Source: Sphagnum compactum (Eukaryota > Bryophyta > Sphagnopsida > Sphagnales). From it: a stretch of 64,000 nucleotides of DNA. The stretch is taken from the NCBI GenBank assembly GCA_965153455.1, contig OZ234493.1:18094213-18158212 (forward strand). The letters run 5' to 3'. Shown here in pieces: positions 23,066 through 35,649 of this stretch. The position numbers and the translations under genes were made by a program. The stretch's first letter is position 1, and each line of letters begins with the position of its first letter. The notes beneath the pieces are model-generated. The model saw nothing but the letters and a program-made list of their open reading frames with translations. It was not told the DNA's origin and made no database searches.

Positions 23066-24470
23066 GGAATGAAAGAATAAAATCTAATTTAAAAAAAATA
23101 AAAAATACTGTTCTACATTTACAAATATTAAGGTGCTTAGGATATATTTTTGCCTTGTGCTTTAGGATGCGAAAGCCAACACAAGTGAGGTACATTGCAC
23201 TCCCAAAATGCCAGGGACAACAGACTCAACTCCTGCCTTGTCCTCGGAAAACTTATTTTGGGAATGCCCCCACCCCAGGGCTTATTGAGAATGTCGATCT
23301 TATTGCCATGCAGATACATAGAGGAGTTAAAACAAACCTAATAATCTGTGTGGGAAACGAGAACTCTAGTTTCACTCGTGCTCAGCTGCACACATATCAT
23401 ATGAACAAACAAAGAGAAAAACGGGCATGCACATAGCACAAAGACACTTCTCACAATGGGTTCCCTCGACCTCTAAGGTTATGGCTTGTACATCCAATTT
23501 TGGACAAGGTAAGGAGGACTAAGGACCCACAATGGTGTGCAAATGGATTTGCTCTTGTAAGCTTGCACCTCAACAACAAGCTCTCAAATGACCAAGAAAA
23601 AAGAAAATATGACTACTTTGGGTTCACTAGGGTCAATGATTTGTCACATATTACATTATTGATTGGTCGACCATAGTAATTGATGTATGCATAGCTTATA
23701 AATGTTCTCTCAATGTACATTGTCCAATCTTTACTATTTATGAGTAAAGGAGAGAGAAATATTATCACTACATTTGGATGTGATAAATATCAATATTGAG
23801 AGACGTTAAACACCATCATTGAGCTATGTGTGACGCAATGCCTCGGCCTATTTTTGGAGACGGTGTCATTTTTTCATTGTTTTGCCTAGTTTGATTCACC
23901 CCTCTATCAAAAGATAAAACTACTCTAACAAAACAATTTTTGAGAACTTAGGACTCCATGGAGGTCACTAATGAAACCGTCAACTAGCCTACATTCAATC
24001 ATCTACTACAACATGATTTTCCTTTGTGTTTGTTTTGTTCTTTGGCAGAACATCCGTCAAAAGCATGTGTGATTCTTTTCAAGCTTTGCACAATTGCCCT
24101 CACAATGTGCCACCAAATAGAGCTTCATGAGGGGTATTAAAATGCCTCGCATTTATATTGTCTCAAATACAGTGCATAGTTGGAGATGCTCTAAAAGCAT
24201 TACCCAACTTCAAAAATTTATGATAATGGTAAGGCCCCAAAAGCCAAGGGATTTCCCAAAATAAAAAGGCTTAGGATGCCAAGGGGTAGATGTGTCCAGC
24301 CCCGCATGTTGTGCAACACAAAGCCCCAAGGTAGGGGCATTCCCAAAGTAAGGACCCTAGGACAGGCCAATAGTCAAGTCATGCACTACATTTTTGTGAA
24401 TGATGCGAGCCACCTGTGTACCTTAGCCACGAATAAAGGATGGGACAAACGTTATCATGAGATTTAGGTT
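23065..24470. other. Gene-free stretch with GC-richer patches
   Basis: Patches near 23150-23300 and 24235-24370 share words (ttgggaatgcccc.accccagggctt, gcccc.aa.gc.aagg...ttcccaaaa). A related ttgtgggaataccccaccc is seen near 63334. No gene was recognised. Confidence 0.4.
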
Positions 24471-24690
24471 CATGAGGTGGTAGGTGTGGGAGGGATTTTA
24501 CACCTATGATTTAGAGCAAGAAGGATCTTACATCTATAACTAGCAAGCATCTCGGGCATAAATAGTGCACATGTTGTATAGGTGTAACATCCATCCTCTC
24601 TTTTCTTCTAGAATGCACATGGATATAATGTGTGCCTTCCATATACACAAGGGATTTTCTTAGATTTGCAAGGATTTTTTCACCCATGGG
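24470..24690 (+). repeat. Dispersed repeat D, copy 2
   Basis: Partner of 20280-20480 and 63440-63720: gaggtggtaggtgtgggagggatttta, cacctatgattta, tcctctcttttcttctag, catggatataatgtgtgccttccatatacac and gggattttctta. Confidence 0.5.
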
Positions 24691-24794
24691 CCTTATTGAT
24701 TGTAAAGAACAAGGCAAAACATTATGTGTAGGGTATAACACTCAAAGAGCAAGGAATTGCCAAAATATCACTTGGGGTGGAGCCAAGGGAGTGT

Positions 24795-25055
24795 CCACCT
24801 AAGGAGCACTCATTTGGGGAACACCTTGAGAGGGCCCACCTAAGGAGCACTCATTTGGGGAACACCCTGAGAGCGCCCGCCTAAGGAGCACTCATTTGGG
24901 GAACACCTTGAGAGTGCCCGCCTAATGAGCACTCATTTGGGGAACACCCTGAGAGCGCCCGCCTAAGGAGCACTCATTTGGGGAACACCTTGAGAGTGCT
25001 CGCCTAATGAGCACTCATTTGGGGAACACCCTGAGAGCGCCCACCTAAGGAGCGA
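24795..25055 (+). repeat. 41-bp tandem repeat (minisatellite), six full copies plus a partial
   Basis: The unit cacctaaggagcactcattt followed by ggggaacaccttgagagggcc begins at about 24796 and recurs every 41 bases. Copies alternate between two versions (cttgagagtgc...cctaatgag and cctgagagcgc...cctaaggag), giving an 82-bp higher-order period in the later half. It is not a CRISPR array, since repeats abut without unique spacers. Confidence 0.9.
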
Positions 25056-25624
25056 GGGGTTCTCAATATAAGTGTCCCTCAACTCCACAATTTTCCACAT
25101 TGGGCGGGTGCTTATTCACAAACACCCCACTCCAAGGGCACTTTTTGGAATGCCCTACCTTTTGTGGAGGAAAGATTCCACTTGATAACATTGCTTCCAA
25201 ATACACTAAATTTTTTAATGATGGGTATAAGGTGCCACATTACTCACAAATATAGGGTGCCCTCAAAGAGACTTGGGAAATTTCTCCAAGTGCTTTATGT
25301 ACTATTATCCAATCCATCGGAATTTGTTGTCTTATAAAAAAATGCTTGTGGAAAGCGCCTAGTGCCGAAGCTTGCATCTCCAACTTTATGATATTGAGAA
25401 CTTTATTCAAGTGCTCTTCACCATCATGAAGAGCAGCCACATGTTTCCCTTTCTTTTTTTCCCAGCATTGTTGCAATAATTTCACTTGCAAAAAGCATCC
25501 AAATTGGGCATACACAAATGCCTCTTTCAGTTGTAATTTTGTGCTTTATGTGCACACATGCATGCAACAAACGACCTTTACAATATCATTGTGGACCCAA
25601 TCACCAAATTTCAGAAGCAGAGAC

Positions 25625-25910
25625 CCATCATTTCAATTTTTTAAAAAAAATCAGAATCAAAGAACCACCAATTCCTACCATTTCAAAACCTCCCAGAATC
25701 GACTGTTTTGGGGAAAGAACTTGTAAAGAACCAACAATTATTTTATTTTATTTTTCATGAAAATCAGGGTTCTAAATCAGAAAACTGGTTCTTTCCAAAA
25801 AATAAAATAAAAAAAAATCAGAGAAAAGCTCGGGAACCTTAAGAACTGCCCTGATAACCGTTGGGGTTTCGATGGTGCAATTTCTAATACCCGCCCACCA
25901 CGGGACCAAA
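25625..25910 (+). repeat. Dispersed repeat C, copy 2
   Basis: Partner of 13855-14130 in the same orientation, sharing cagaatcaaagaaccacca, tacca.tttcaaaacct at the start and aagaactgccctgataaccgttggggttt at the end, the latter matching cctaaaaaccaccttgataaccattagg of copy 1. Confidence 0.5.
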
Positions 25911-26689
25911 CTCTTTATGGCCTTGTTCTAGTCATAAGGAAGTGAGTGTATCTACTAACTCATTTGGATCATCTTGATCACAAGCTTCTAATAGGATTTC
26001 ATGGAACCAGAAGTTTTGGATTTGAAATATTGTAAAAGTCAATATTTGAAAGATTTGCAGTCTTGATTTTTTCAGAAGTTAACCAAAAATAGCCCAAAAT
26101 TCAGATCCTTGGAAACAGAGCGTGCAAATTGAAGAAGAAGAAGAAAAAAAAAAAAAAACTATTTTTTTGAGATCTATGATATTTCAATTCTCAAGCATTA
26201 AAAATTTGTCACTACCGACATTGAAATCATAAGAACCTATTTTTTTCATTACCACCAAGCACATTTATCCCATTCAATTGGAAACACATGATGGGTTAGT
26301 CATATGTCAAACCTTTTTTTATCAAAAAGGTTTTGGAATTTATACCATTTCAAACCCCAGACAAGTCTTGATTTATAGTTGTGTTTTTTTTATGTGTCCA
26401 TCTTTGATGGACATTTGTGATGACACATTCTTTAGGTCTATCCTAGAAAATGACTCCATTTTCTCAAATTTAGAATTCACATTACTTTTTGTTCAAGCAA
26501 GGGAACATGACTATGGTTGGTTGCTAGGTCATCTATTTGTTCGTTTTATATTGCACACTCTATTTTCATCTTAGCATTATGTTTTTGTTTCAATTTGATT
26601 CAGTTTTTGACATTTAGTTTTCTCACATGTGAATATGAACACAGGTTGGACGCATTTGGCACGCACTTAGTTCATTGTTTGTTTTAAAG

Positions 26690-27295
26690 TCAATGGATAG
26701 TCACACATGAAGCCATCTGAGATGTCATGTATGCCTTCGTTTAAGAGAGTGGGCACGTTGTATGGAGAGAGCAATGGTACTCCATTACATCAATATTTCA
26801 TTATGAGCCAATCTCTACATGACATGAAAGGATTAAGTTTTCATTATCAATTTGGTGGTTACTGACCTGATGCAGGAGACGATGGCTTCAACTGTCATTA
26901 GTCGATCGGCATGTGCAACTATGGAATTTAACGCCAATTCTAAGATCCGCAAGTATAGAGAGTTTCATGTGGGACACGATTTTATCCCAATGGCCATGGA
27001 GGTGCACAACACACTCGAGCATGATGGATTGTTTCATCAAGGAGTTTGCCTATCTTTTCCAGGATAATGATTGAGAGGTCATTTATCCTTGTCTTTTTGC
27101 ATTCAATTTTTCAGGCAGCATTTTCGTATTGATTTTTAGCGTGCTTTAGTCGTTGCTATTAAAAAAAAGATTGCGTTGGTGGGTGATGCTTGTTCTAAAC
27201 CTCCCATTACTATTAGATCTCATGATTTATATGCAGGCAACATTAAAAGGGTCGTGGGTGAAATAGCTTCCTACCGCGAGAGGGACTAACTACTC
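26690..27295 (+). pseudogene. Degenerate C-terminal segment of a reverse-transcriptase-type (LINE-like) element
   Basis: The frame from 26840 reads NLVVTDLMQETMASTVISR, then KIRKYREFHVGHDFIPMAMEV and GLFHQGVC. After two stops come LRGHLSLSFCIQFFRQHF and KKKIALVGDACSKPPITIRSHDL. This resembles the region after the reverse transcriptase in LINE-like elements of plants and algae (VITDPT..., a conserved F.P.A.E stretch, then a CxFFRQR-type segment). Stops and at least one frame change show it is dead. The reverse transcriptase core itself was not recognised upstream. The family call is from memory of such elements and needs a search. Confidence 0.35.
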
Positions 27296-27699
27296 CCTTT
27301 GTTTGGTTCTTGCAAGTTGTATGTCTTTTGGCCTTCCCTTTTTGTTTCCCCTATGATGGTTCCGGCCATCGATCTTTTATTGGATTTTTGTGTGCCATCT
27401 TGTGTTTCTATCGAGATGATCTCCATTCAATCCATCTTCATCATCTAATTTTAATACCACCCATTAGAACTCCAGTTGCACTTAATTTCCATATTCATCT
27501 TTTCTTAAGAAGAAGATGGGGGCATGTGCCTAGTATCAAAGAGCCCTCCCACTGGTATTACCTGAGGTAATACTAGCCTTGGATCAATTCCAGCTTGGTA
27601 GAGTCCTGAGGTAACAACATGTATATTCTTGCCTTATGCCAATTTCAACTCAAGGCATACACCAGAGTGGGGCAGGTATTAGAAATTGCACTAAACCCC

Positions 27700-27845
27700 A
27701 GTTGGGTATCAAAGTTGATAATCACGGTTATCAAAAAATCAAATACCCAGATTTGATATATAATCACAGTTATCAAAAAATCAAATACCCGATTTTGATA
27801 TATAACCACAGTTAACAAAAAAATCAAATACCTGGTTATTATATA
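27700..27845 (+). repeat. 42-bp tandem repeat, about three copies
   Basis: The unit gatatataatcacagttatc followed by aaaaaatcaaatacccgattt recurs from about 27715 to 27840 with small changes. The last copy degenerates into ggttattatatatagac. Confidence 0.8.
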
Positions 27846-28927
27846 TAGACATGGTTTTTAATTTTTTTGAATAAATTCAAATAGTTGCCTACAAGGCATC
27901 CAGTCTTTGCCATCCATTCTTTTTCAATGATAATGTGGTTACCTTCCACATTGATGTAGCACTGTAAAGATCCCTCCTTTGGTGCTGGCCTCGAGGTACA
28001 CACTACACACTTTGGTTTGAATGTTTGAATCAATGTTGGGTGGGTACCAGCTAAATTTCAGGAGGAGAAAGTGACTAGAATGACTGGAGGCAATACCAAC
28101 CTCATTAATACCAGAAAGGTATCAGTACCTGCCCATCAAGGACCCAAAGTGATACCACCTTCATATCAAGGATGTACCAAACTCAATACAAGGTGTATAC
28201 CTACCTCAGACCGCCAAAAATCAGCCTTTGACCCTAATACCACATAGTGGCTGGTATGAAAGTTTTACAAAAGATACCATGGCACATTGCATTAGAGTCA
28301 AGGTTTACTGTAAGTTATTGGAGAGCTCTGAAATGCTGGTAGCAAGTTTGGGCACAACCATGTCAAACATGTCAGCAAGATTTTAGGTCTAAGAGATAAG
28401 GTATGCATGAGAATTCAACACCCATCTCTTAAGACATTGTCAGTTTAAGAAGATGCTGTGAATCAGTGCAGCTATAAGAAAGAGGTAACATTTTGTTAAA
28501 GCTTCTTGGAAATTGTAAATGACTACAACGCCAGCAAGGCCTTAGTCATTTCACATTAACCAGACTTATAATGTGAAATAAGATCACAATCTCCACTGAT
28601 TTGTCAAAGGAGACAAGAAATCTGTGGCTCAAAATTCTTCTGGAGCAATCTAGGCTGATACCACATCTAGGAGTTGCAGAATAAAACAAGTGCAGCCATA
28701 ACCTTATGAAAGTTGCTCACACAGTGTCTCATCATCACCTTCCTCATCAACACCAGAGGCTGCTACCAGCCTGTAGCTCCATTGCCTCAATAAATCACAG
28801 TATATGCAACAAGGAAAATTTCACACTGGGGATGTCTTGATTGCAACCATAGCTACTGGAACATCTTCTCCTCAATCCTGAAAAATGTCATATTTTGGAA
28901 GGTCGATTATAGCCACTGACCACAATC
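27846..28927. other. Gene-free stretch downstream of SmE, including its 3' UTR
   Basis: The part next to the SmE stop codon is the likely 3' UTR. Around 28080-28260 the text repeats words of the type ataccaacct/gtatca. No second gene was recognised. Confidence 0.4.
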
Positions 28928-30994
28928 TCACTTTCCCCTGCAGCCAGCAAACATTGACAAAACTTAGGACAAAACCATAATGCCAATGAGACCCTTGGGG
29001 ACAACACTTTCAGACAAAACCATAAAATGTATAACTAAAAGTCTCTCTGATAAACACATGAACAGGTGACTAATGAAGAACCATGTCATGACTTGATTCA
29101 GCTTTTTACAGCAACATACAGGTCATTTCAAGAGTCATCATCCTAGCAACCATAACATGTCAAATTTGTCACACAAACTCTGATGCCAAACAGAAATATG
29201 AATGAGAATCTTATGACATGAACAAGAATATCAAACTTTTGACTTACGTGTTCATCATCAGTGTGATGTTATCCCCTTTTAACAAAATCCGGCCTGCAAG
29301 AAAGAAAAAAACATGCAGTGAGATATTCAATCTTAGGCAGTGAAGAGATGAGTACACACCATGATCACAAGCACAAAACATAGTATAGACTACTACTAAC
29401 CACCATTCAAAGGGCATAGATTGTGGAGAAAGACTCCTTCTCTAGAAGAAGAGAGCTTTCCTCACTTGGCAAAGTTGATACTTTCCCTATAGAGCTGTAG
29501 AGTTAATGAGATGATAATCAGCTCAGGGTTTAGGGTTTCCAATCTCTCATTTGCCCAGATCTAACCCAGCATGACTTACCTAGAGGCTTGCGTGTCTTCT
29601 TCTTCAAAGAAATTTCCTCAGCTTCATCGAGAACCAGATTCATGTATTCATCAAACCCCTGCCAAAAAGAGACAGAATCAAAACAATTCAAATGAGAAAC
29701 CAAGCATGAAAGAAGCACATTCTGAAATTCAATCTCCTATTTACCAGCATCGGATTTTAGGGCCATTAGAAGAGAAACTTACAATGATGCGCCCTTCAAT
29801 CCTCATATCCTTCTGCTCAAATAGCCAGAACTGGATCCGTGATTTCTGCACAAATGTCAACACATTGGCTTTAAACAGTGAGAATCTGTAAGAAAACTGA
29901 ACAAACCAAGACCCAAAATAAGACAAAGCATGGTCATTTGTGGCCTGATCATTGCTCTTATCACCCCCATTTATCATTCTCAGAAGCTTGAAGCTGCTAT
30001 TCAGTACTGAGAAAAGAAGGGCTTACACTTTGCAAGAATCGGAAAATCAGATTCTGAAGGTGTCAAAATTGGTTGAGCCGCACCATGACCATGCACAGTT
30101 CACACCCACAGCAGCAACAAATTAGCACAGAAACTTGTCCACATGCGGAGTGTCTGAGAATCTCAGCTAGCACCTGGGCACAATGTGTATGCAGCAATAC
30201 AGAAAGAAAATCTTCTAGCAACAAAATGAAACCAAATGAAACAATTGGTGCAACACCAAGTCCCACATGCCTACAGAACTGCAGACCTGAGACTATGGTG
30301 CTATTCAGTACTGTCCACACTGGGCGGTGATTAAGGAATAGAACTGTGGACAAAGCCTGTAACCCTAGAAATCCAAAGCTGCAAATGAATGCCCATCAAC
30401 TGAAGCAGACCTTGTAGACTCACATAGCAAAATCCACATAAAAAACTCCAGAAACATGAAATACCAAATTTCCAGTCTCACAATCCTTACCCCCAAAAAA
30501 ACCCTAAAAACACATCATGTGTTCAAAGCTACCTCATATTCTTGCTTCAAGAAAACTAGGGTTTCAGGATGGCCTAGTTATGACGCACAGCCATTAACTG
30601 AAGCAGAACTTCTAGATTCAGATAGCCAAATCCACACAAGAAAACCAGAAACACGAAATACCAAAATTCCAGTCTCACAATCCTCGGCAAAAAAAAACCC
30701 TAAAAAACACCATCATCTGTTCAAAGATACCTTGTGCTCTTGCTTCAAGAAAACTAGGATTCCACGGTAGCAAACAGAGCATACATGGCGCTTCAGTAAT
30801 GTGTCATCCTTAAAAGCTGAATTCGAGCTAAAAGAGAGAACTCCTCGAAGCCACGACAAAAAAAAATTTGGTGACGATGTTTACATTTACACACTAAAAC
30901 CCAAAAGAAGGAAGCGATGCTCAAGAAAGAGAAGGGAAAGAAGAAGACGAACAATAGGCTGGGTCATGATCCGTTGCACTTTGGTGGTCGCCAT
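28928..30994 (-). CDS. SmE: Small nuclear ribonucleoprotein E (Sm protein E)
   Basis: Exons (minus strand): 30994-30953, 30053-30027, 29845-29783, 29658-29580, 29293-29248 and 28937-28928. They join in phase to 267 bases, 88 residues plus stop, the usual plant SmE length. The start [14 protein letters not shown], then [31 protein letters not shown] (Sm1) and [18 protein letters not shown] (Sm2) match SmE closely. SmE is one of seven proteins in the ring on the Sm site of U1, U2, U4 and U5 snRNAs, and so acts in pre-mRNA splicing in the nucleus. Exon 2 is only 27 bases and the last coding piece 10 bases. The exon 1 donor (att|gttcgt) is weak; all others are near consensus. Intron 1 is the longest, about 0.9 kb. 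Confidence 0.96.
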
Positions 30995-31240
30995 GGCTGC
31001 CGCTCTTCTCTCTTTCTTTCCCTCGCTCGTCGCTGGTCCAGAAACAAACACTCCTTGGCGAAGCACGCAGTCCAGAGAGCGATGCCGCGACGCAGAGAGA
31101 GAGAGAGAGAGAGAGCGCGCGCGAGCTTTCCCTCCCGCGCAGTAATGCCAGGCACCGGGTAACGGGTATAATTGATACCCTCCAATTTCTTAGAGGTTGA
31201 TGTCCGCCGGATGTCATCAACCCTGTGGATTAGGAGGTAA
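30995..31240 (-). promoter_or_regulatory. 5' UTR and promoter-proximal region of SmE with a (GA)n run
   Basis: The leader upstream of the ATG at 30994 is GC-richer than its surroundings and carries a GA/CT microsatellite at about 31097-31116 followed by gcgcgcgcg. CT runs (on the transcribed strand) are common in plant leaders. The start of transcription is not fixed. Confidence 0.45.
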
Positions 31241-33000
31241 AGTCTAGAGTCTAGAGCCCACTTTGAATTTGAAGGGATATTTCAGTGCATTTATGACTAG
31301 GTACATAAAAGGGCCATTTAAGAGTTTAGAGATAATTTGGCCAACAACACCCAAGCCATCATCCTTAGGAGCAAAAAGAGGGGAATTTCTAATTTCTAAT
31401 TTGGAATATGAAATTGGAAGTTGTGAGCAAGAGTGAAGCAAAAATCTAACAAGAAAACAAATTTCAAATCAATGAAAGAAATAGGTTTTAAAAAATGCTC
31501 CTATTTGACTAATTTCCTATGTGACACCGAGTGACAAAGGACACCACATTCAAAAACATTAAAACAAGGGGTGTGTCACACTATGGCCTTGCCATTTACA
31601 TTAAAAAGAATATTAAGGCAAAAGAAGAATTATGAAAACTCAAATATTTCACCATGCCAAAATATAATTTTTCAAAAATCCAAAAATTAAAAGAAACCAA
31701 AATCCTTCAAGATATATTATAACTCTATAGCTAATCTCAAGTTTCAACACAAGCCAAAATATCATCTTTCAAAAATCCTCATATAAAAATAGACCTAATA
31801 TTATTATTACCTAGTAGGGGCCAAAATCCCTTAAGCTACTATTACTCTATAATGAATCTAAACACAATATCATTGCCTTTGGTAGGCAAGGCCAATAAAT
31901 AAATAATTTGACAAGAAAGTGCTCATTATCAATGTAGGTATGGTATTGCTTATAAACAACCCACTCATATGGCCTAATAAAATCTTTTGCACAATGCAAT
32001 TTTCTATTTTGAATATGTAAAGTTTTTTATTTTGAATATTCAATTACCAATTAAATTGTGCTTGTAATTATCCTTTTGCTTAACATGAAGATTATCTTAA
32101 ATTACAACAAAGGATTAATTGACAAGTTTTTCATTGGTTGCAAAATTGTGGTGAAAGAATTTTATGGACCTATTCTTGTTCGTCTTCTCCAAATGAAGCT
32201 TTTTACAATTTCATGCATTATGTGCTTATTATTATCTAATTAGATAAACAAACTAGTGTAGTACCTTGTCAACTTTGGCTATAAATTATATTCTTTTAGA
32301 AATGCTGAAACTTTCCATATATATATATATATATATAATTTATTATTTATTATTTATTATTTATTTTTCTCAAAGAGATTTTTTTCGGTGAAGGAAAATA
32401 AAGAATATTTTGAAACATTTTGGAGTATTTTGCGGTTCAAAATGGAATGTTCAAAATTTAATTAATTGAAGACTTGAAGCTTTGACATGTGCCGAAGCCA
32501 CCAAGGCACTACAATACTTGACAACCTTTGGATTGTAAATAAAAGAACAAACACTAAAACATTCTTGACATGTGATCCTTTAAACTTTTTGATACTCCTT
32601 CAAAACCCATTTGGTCATATGTGTTTAATGTTCTTTTTAGGCAAAATTTTGCTTTGCGATGATAGCGAATGTCTTTATGCGGAGCAGCCAACGGATTTAG
32701 GACCATCAAATCATTGTCAAATTGCTAAGTTCTCCACCATTTAGATGGGGAACATAACCAACATCAGGATGGTGATTTGGATTTTACAACTTAACGGGCA
32801 ACTAAACCTTACCATATAATGCCACATATAGCCACCTCCCCCCTATGGATCCATGTTTGTGTATCCACTCTCCTCAAGTTCAAGTTCATTACCATCACTT
32901 GTTATGCACCTTGTGAGTTAAAGTTTGCAACCTAGTGGATTAAAGGTTTTATGTTGGGAGTGGGTTAGTAAAATGAGTTATGCATTGGATTACGACAAAT
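31241..33000. other. AT-rich gene-free stretch
   Basis: No gene was recognised. A TA microsatellite lies at 32317-32337, followed by TTAT repeats, and an inverted partial copy of repeat E lies at 32370-32475. Confidence 0.4.
32370..32475 (-). repeat. Dispersed repeat E, inverted partial copy
   Basis: Reverse complement reads attaattaaattttgaacatt, then caaaatattctttattttccttcacc, matching the left part of repeat E at 22230 and 49180 with a small insertion. Confidence 0.5.
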
Positions 33001-33460
33001 GTGTTGGGCTCATGAATGTTAAGAATGTGACAATGAGACTTGATGGTTATTGATCTCGAGCAAAGCAAATCTTGCATACGACCCACTTATGGCTTCAAGA
33101 TAGGTATAACTTATAATGAGTTCCAAGTTTGAGTTGATTTTTGTCTTGTTCGGATTTTGTTGCATTCATAATTAGGATGTTGTTTTGTCATTGGAATTTG
33201 GTGCCTTTGTTGGGTTCTTGAATGTTAGGAATGGAGCAAAAGCTAAAGGGAGGAACATATCTATGGCATCAAGGTACAAGCTATTCCCATGTTCCAACTT
33301 GGATTTCATTTTTGGCTTGTTTGGATTTTGTTACATTCATAATGGAAGTGTTATTTTGCAATCATTGTCCTTGATAGGTTATTTTGCCAAGAATGGGACT
33401 ATGATTAAAGGGAGGAACAAAATTTGTGGGTTCAAGGTTCAAGCCCTTCCAAAGCTCCAA
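32990..33460 (+). repeat. Tandem triplication of about 170 bp, diverged
   Basis: Each copy contains ttgggct/ttc.tgaatgtta.gaatg, a gg..gg..ca or gaggaaca stretch, tggc.tcaag.ta.aagct, agttccaa.tttgag/ttggattt and ttttg.cttgtt.ggattttgtt.cattcataat. Copies start near 33000, 33205 and 33370. Identity is moderate and no coding role is evident. Confidence 0.55.
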
Positions 33461-35536
33461 CTTTAACTTTAAGCTTGTGTCCACTATATACATTCCCCAA
33501 CCTAGTTTATTATAATAAAGAAGGGTTCATGTCATGACCATTGCCTTGGCCTTGCAACCGAAGAGTGGGGCGAGACAAGATAAATGAGCTAGAATTAATT
33601 CGAGGCATGACATGGCCCAAACACATATTCCCAAGGTGATATAGAAGTGTGTGAAAGTACAAGGGAGAAACCCTAACATTGTCAAGTGCATTGCCATTTG
33701 AAAGCTCTTGAAAAGAATCAAGATAAGATGAATGCCCAAAAATATAGTTGTTTTTTGACATGTACAAAAAATTAGGACAAAATTGTGTGAAACGTTTCCA
33801 AGTCTTCCACACATTCAGACTTCATCTTGTAGTCGCAAATTGTTTTCATTTACAAAATCTACAAGAAAATGGGGTTGCATGTCTAATTTGATTGCACTTT
33901 TGCTGAGTTATGGGTATTTGAAGTTTTGGTACACCATTTGTCTTGAAATTGAAAACAAGTCTCAAGAGTCTTGCGAATTTGCCACTTTGATGTAAGTCTC
34001 ATGATAACTTATAGGATATACTTTGTTAAGGAGGAAGGTGGTGCATCAATCTGAGTTGTGATGAATCCAAGATGAGTTCATGACATGTCGCAAATTTGGG
34101 TTCAACTACAATAATCACCTCCTAATTTGATTTGTGTGGTTAATATAACCAGAAGCTGCACTAGTAGCGTTTCATCCTAATCTTGTACCAAAACTCGTAC
34201 AAAATCTTCTTGTTTTGATTTTAAGAGTAAATAGAACACACCCAAGAGATGAAAGTCTTCTACATCACAACATATTGAAGAATTCCATTGTGGCAAGCCT
34301 TTGGAGTGTGTAAATGTCATTCTTTGTGGCTATGGCCACTCCAAAACCCCACTTCCAACTTCAATATTGCCTTTTCTTATTTTCTTATGTAGGTGGTCAA
34401 TCTAGAAGGATAAATGTTGAGCTTGGTGCATGGGGAGAGGACAGTCCTTCCTCCAATTATGAAGGGATTCTCCTTGATAAGGGTATTCCTGAACTACAGA
34501 TAGGAGGAGGCCTGTCTGGTGACTAAAGTACTCCAAGGGACTCGTTTGGACAGGTCTCAGAAAAATCAGCTTTTAGATTTTTCTTTGACAGATACTCACA
34601 GTTGCTCAATTACCGAATTTCACCAACAATGAAATGGACATACATTTGAGCATTAAATACAGAACTTACCTCTCATGAAGAATTTGTAGTTCTCTGGAAG
34701 CCAGATGTGCTAAATCATGAGCTTTCATAAGCTTGACAGCCATTGCTAGGCAAGAAACATTGGGGCACTTGACATCCCAAGTCCATCACACCTGATGGTC
34801 ACTTCTGGTAATCACAGTGGGAAGAGCAAGTCTCTTGTGGAACATGTACTTCAACAATTCATGCAATCAGTGTCACGACAGGTCCCCAACTGCGCATGCT
34901 GTTCCCAGTAGAGGGATCACACTTTCCTAAGCTATAACCCTAAACATGAGCAGACTGGCTACCTCTTACTTTTCCGGTTCTTATTTCAGTCCCACTGAAA
35001 TTGATGACTCAGCAGTACCAACAAACAAACCCACAACCCATAAGAACATTCATAAACTGAAGGTGATTGAACCCACTGCAATTCTTCATGTATTGCTTCA
35101 CCTCTTGACGAGGATTTATTTGAACGTCTGAAGCATAAACTCTTACTTTACAGAGGCTGTGAGAAATGGGCATCAATCCAGCTTTTCATAGAAAGAAGGG
35201 TCTTCTGAAGGAACTGAAACAACTCTTTAATCCACAATATAGAGGATGCTACTGTTAGAACAGAGCTTTCTAACACCCCCAAACTTTGCTTTTACTTTAC
35301 AGCAGAAAGGAATTCCTGAAGAATTCACCTTGGAGTGGGGGACACAGAAGCCTGGGACTCACTCTGCAGAGACAAACTTGCAAAGGAAAAATCCCTTCTA
35401 CACAGAAAGGGAAACAATATAACAAAAAATGGTGCCAACTTACCCTGGACTCTTTGAAGCCAGAAGCCACAGCTAGTGGTTTATTGCATGTTTATAGGCC
35501 CCCCTCTGATAAATAATTAGCTTGATAAAAACTTCT
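33460..35536. other. Mostly gene-free stretch with two exon-like islands
   Basis: Two short islands look like exons but belong to no recognised protein. On the plus strand, an acceptor (cttatgtag|gtggtcaa) near 34393 is followed by about 44 open codons to a stop at 34526. On the minus strand, tgcctag|caatggctgtc near 34745 is followed by an open stretch ending at a good donor (gagag|gtaagt) near 34672. Either could be part of spliced untranslated RNA or a gene remnant. Confidence 0.3.
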
Positions 35537-35649
35537 TCACAACACCTGTACCGCAGATCCACTATCTGGTGCACCACTGGTAATATCAGCCATATGATGA
35601 TCAACCTTTGTCCATAAAAACAAAGCAGCTGCACCCTCGAACGGATTGC
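35537..35649 (-). other. Possible alternative last coding exon of the ARM-type gene
   Basis: A good acceptor (gtttacag|gcaat) is followed by 37 open codons (GNPFEGAAALFLWTKVD...) and a TGA. It has phase 1. A donor inside the usual last exon (gttgg|gtatcc, ending at 36197) also has phase 1, so the two could be joined in frame to give a 1344-residue isoform. The standard last exon matches the family better, so this is a secondary possibility. No other gene that could own the exon was recognised upstream. Confidence 0.3.

Noticed and set aside
24795-25055. CRISPR-like array
   Set aside because: Units abut directly without unique spacers, and the DNA is plant nuclear. It is a minisatellite.
34314-34526. 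70-codon plus-strand frame as an independent gene
   Set aside because: The coding-like part begins at a splice acceptor rather than at the ATG, and no upstream exons were recognised.
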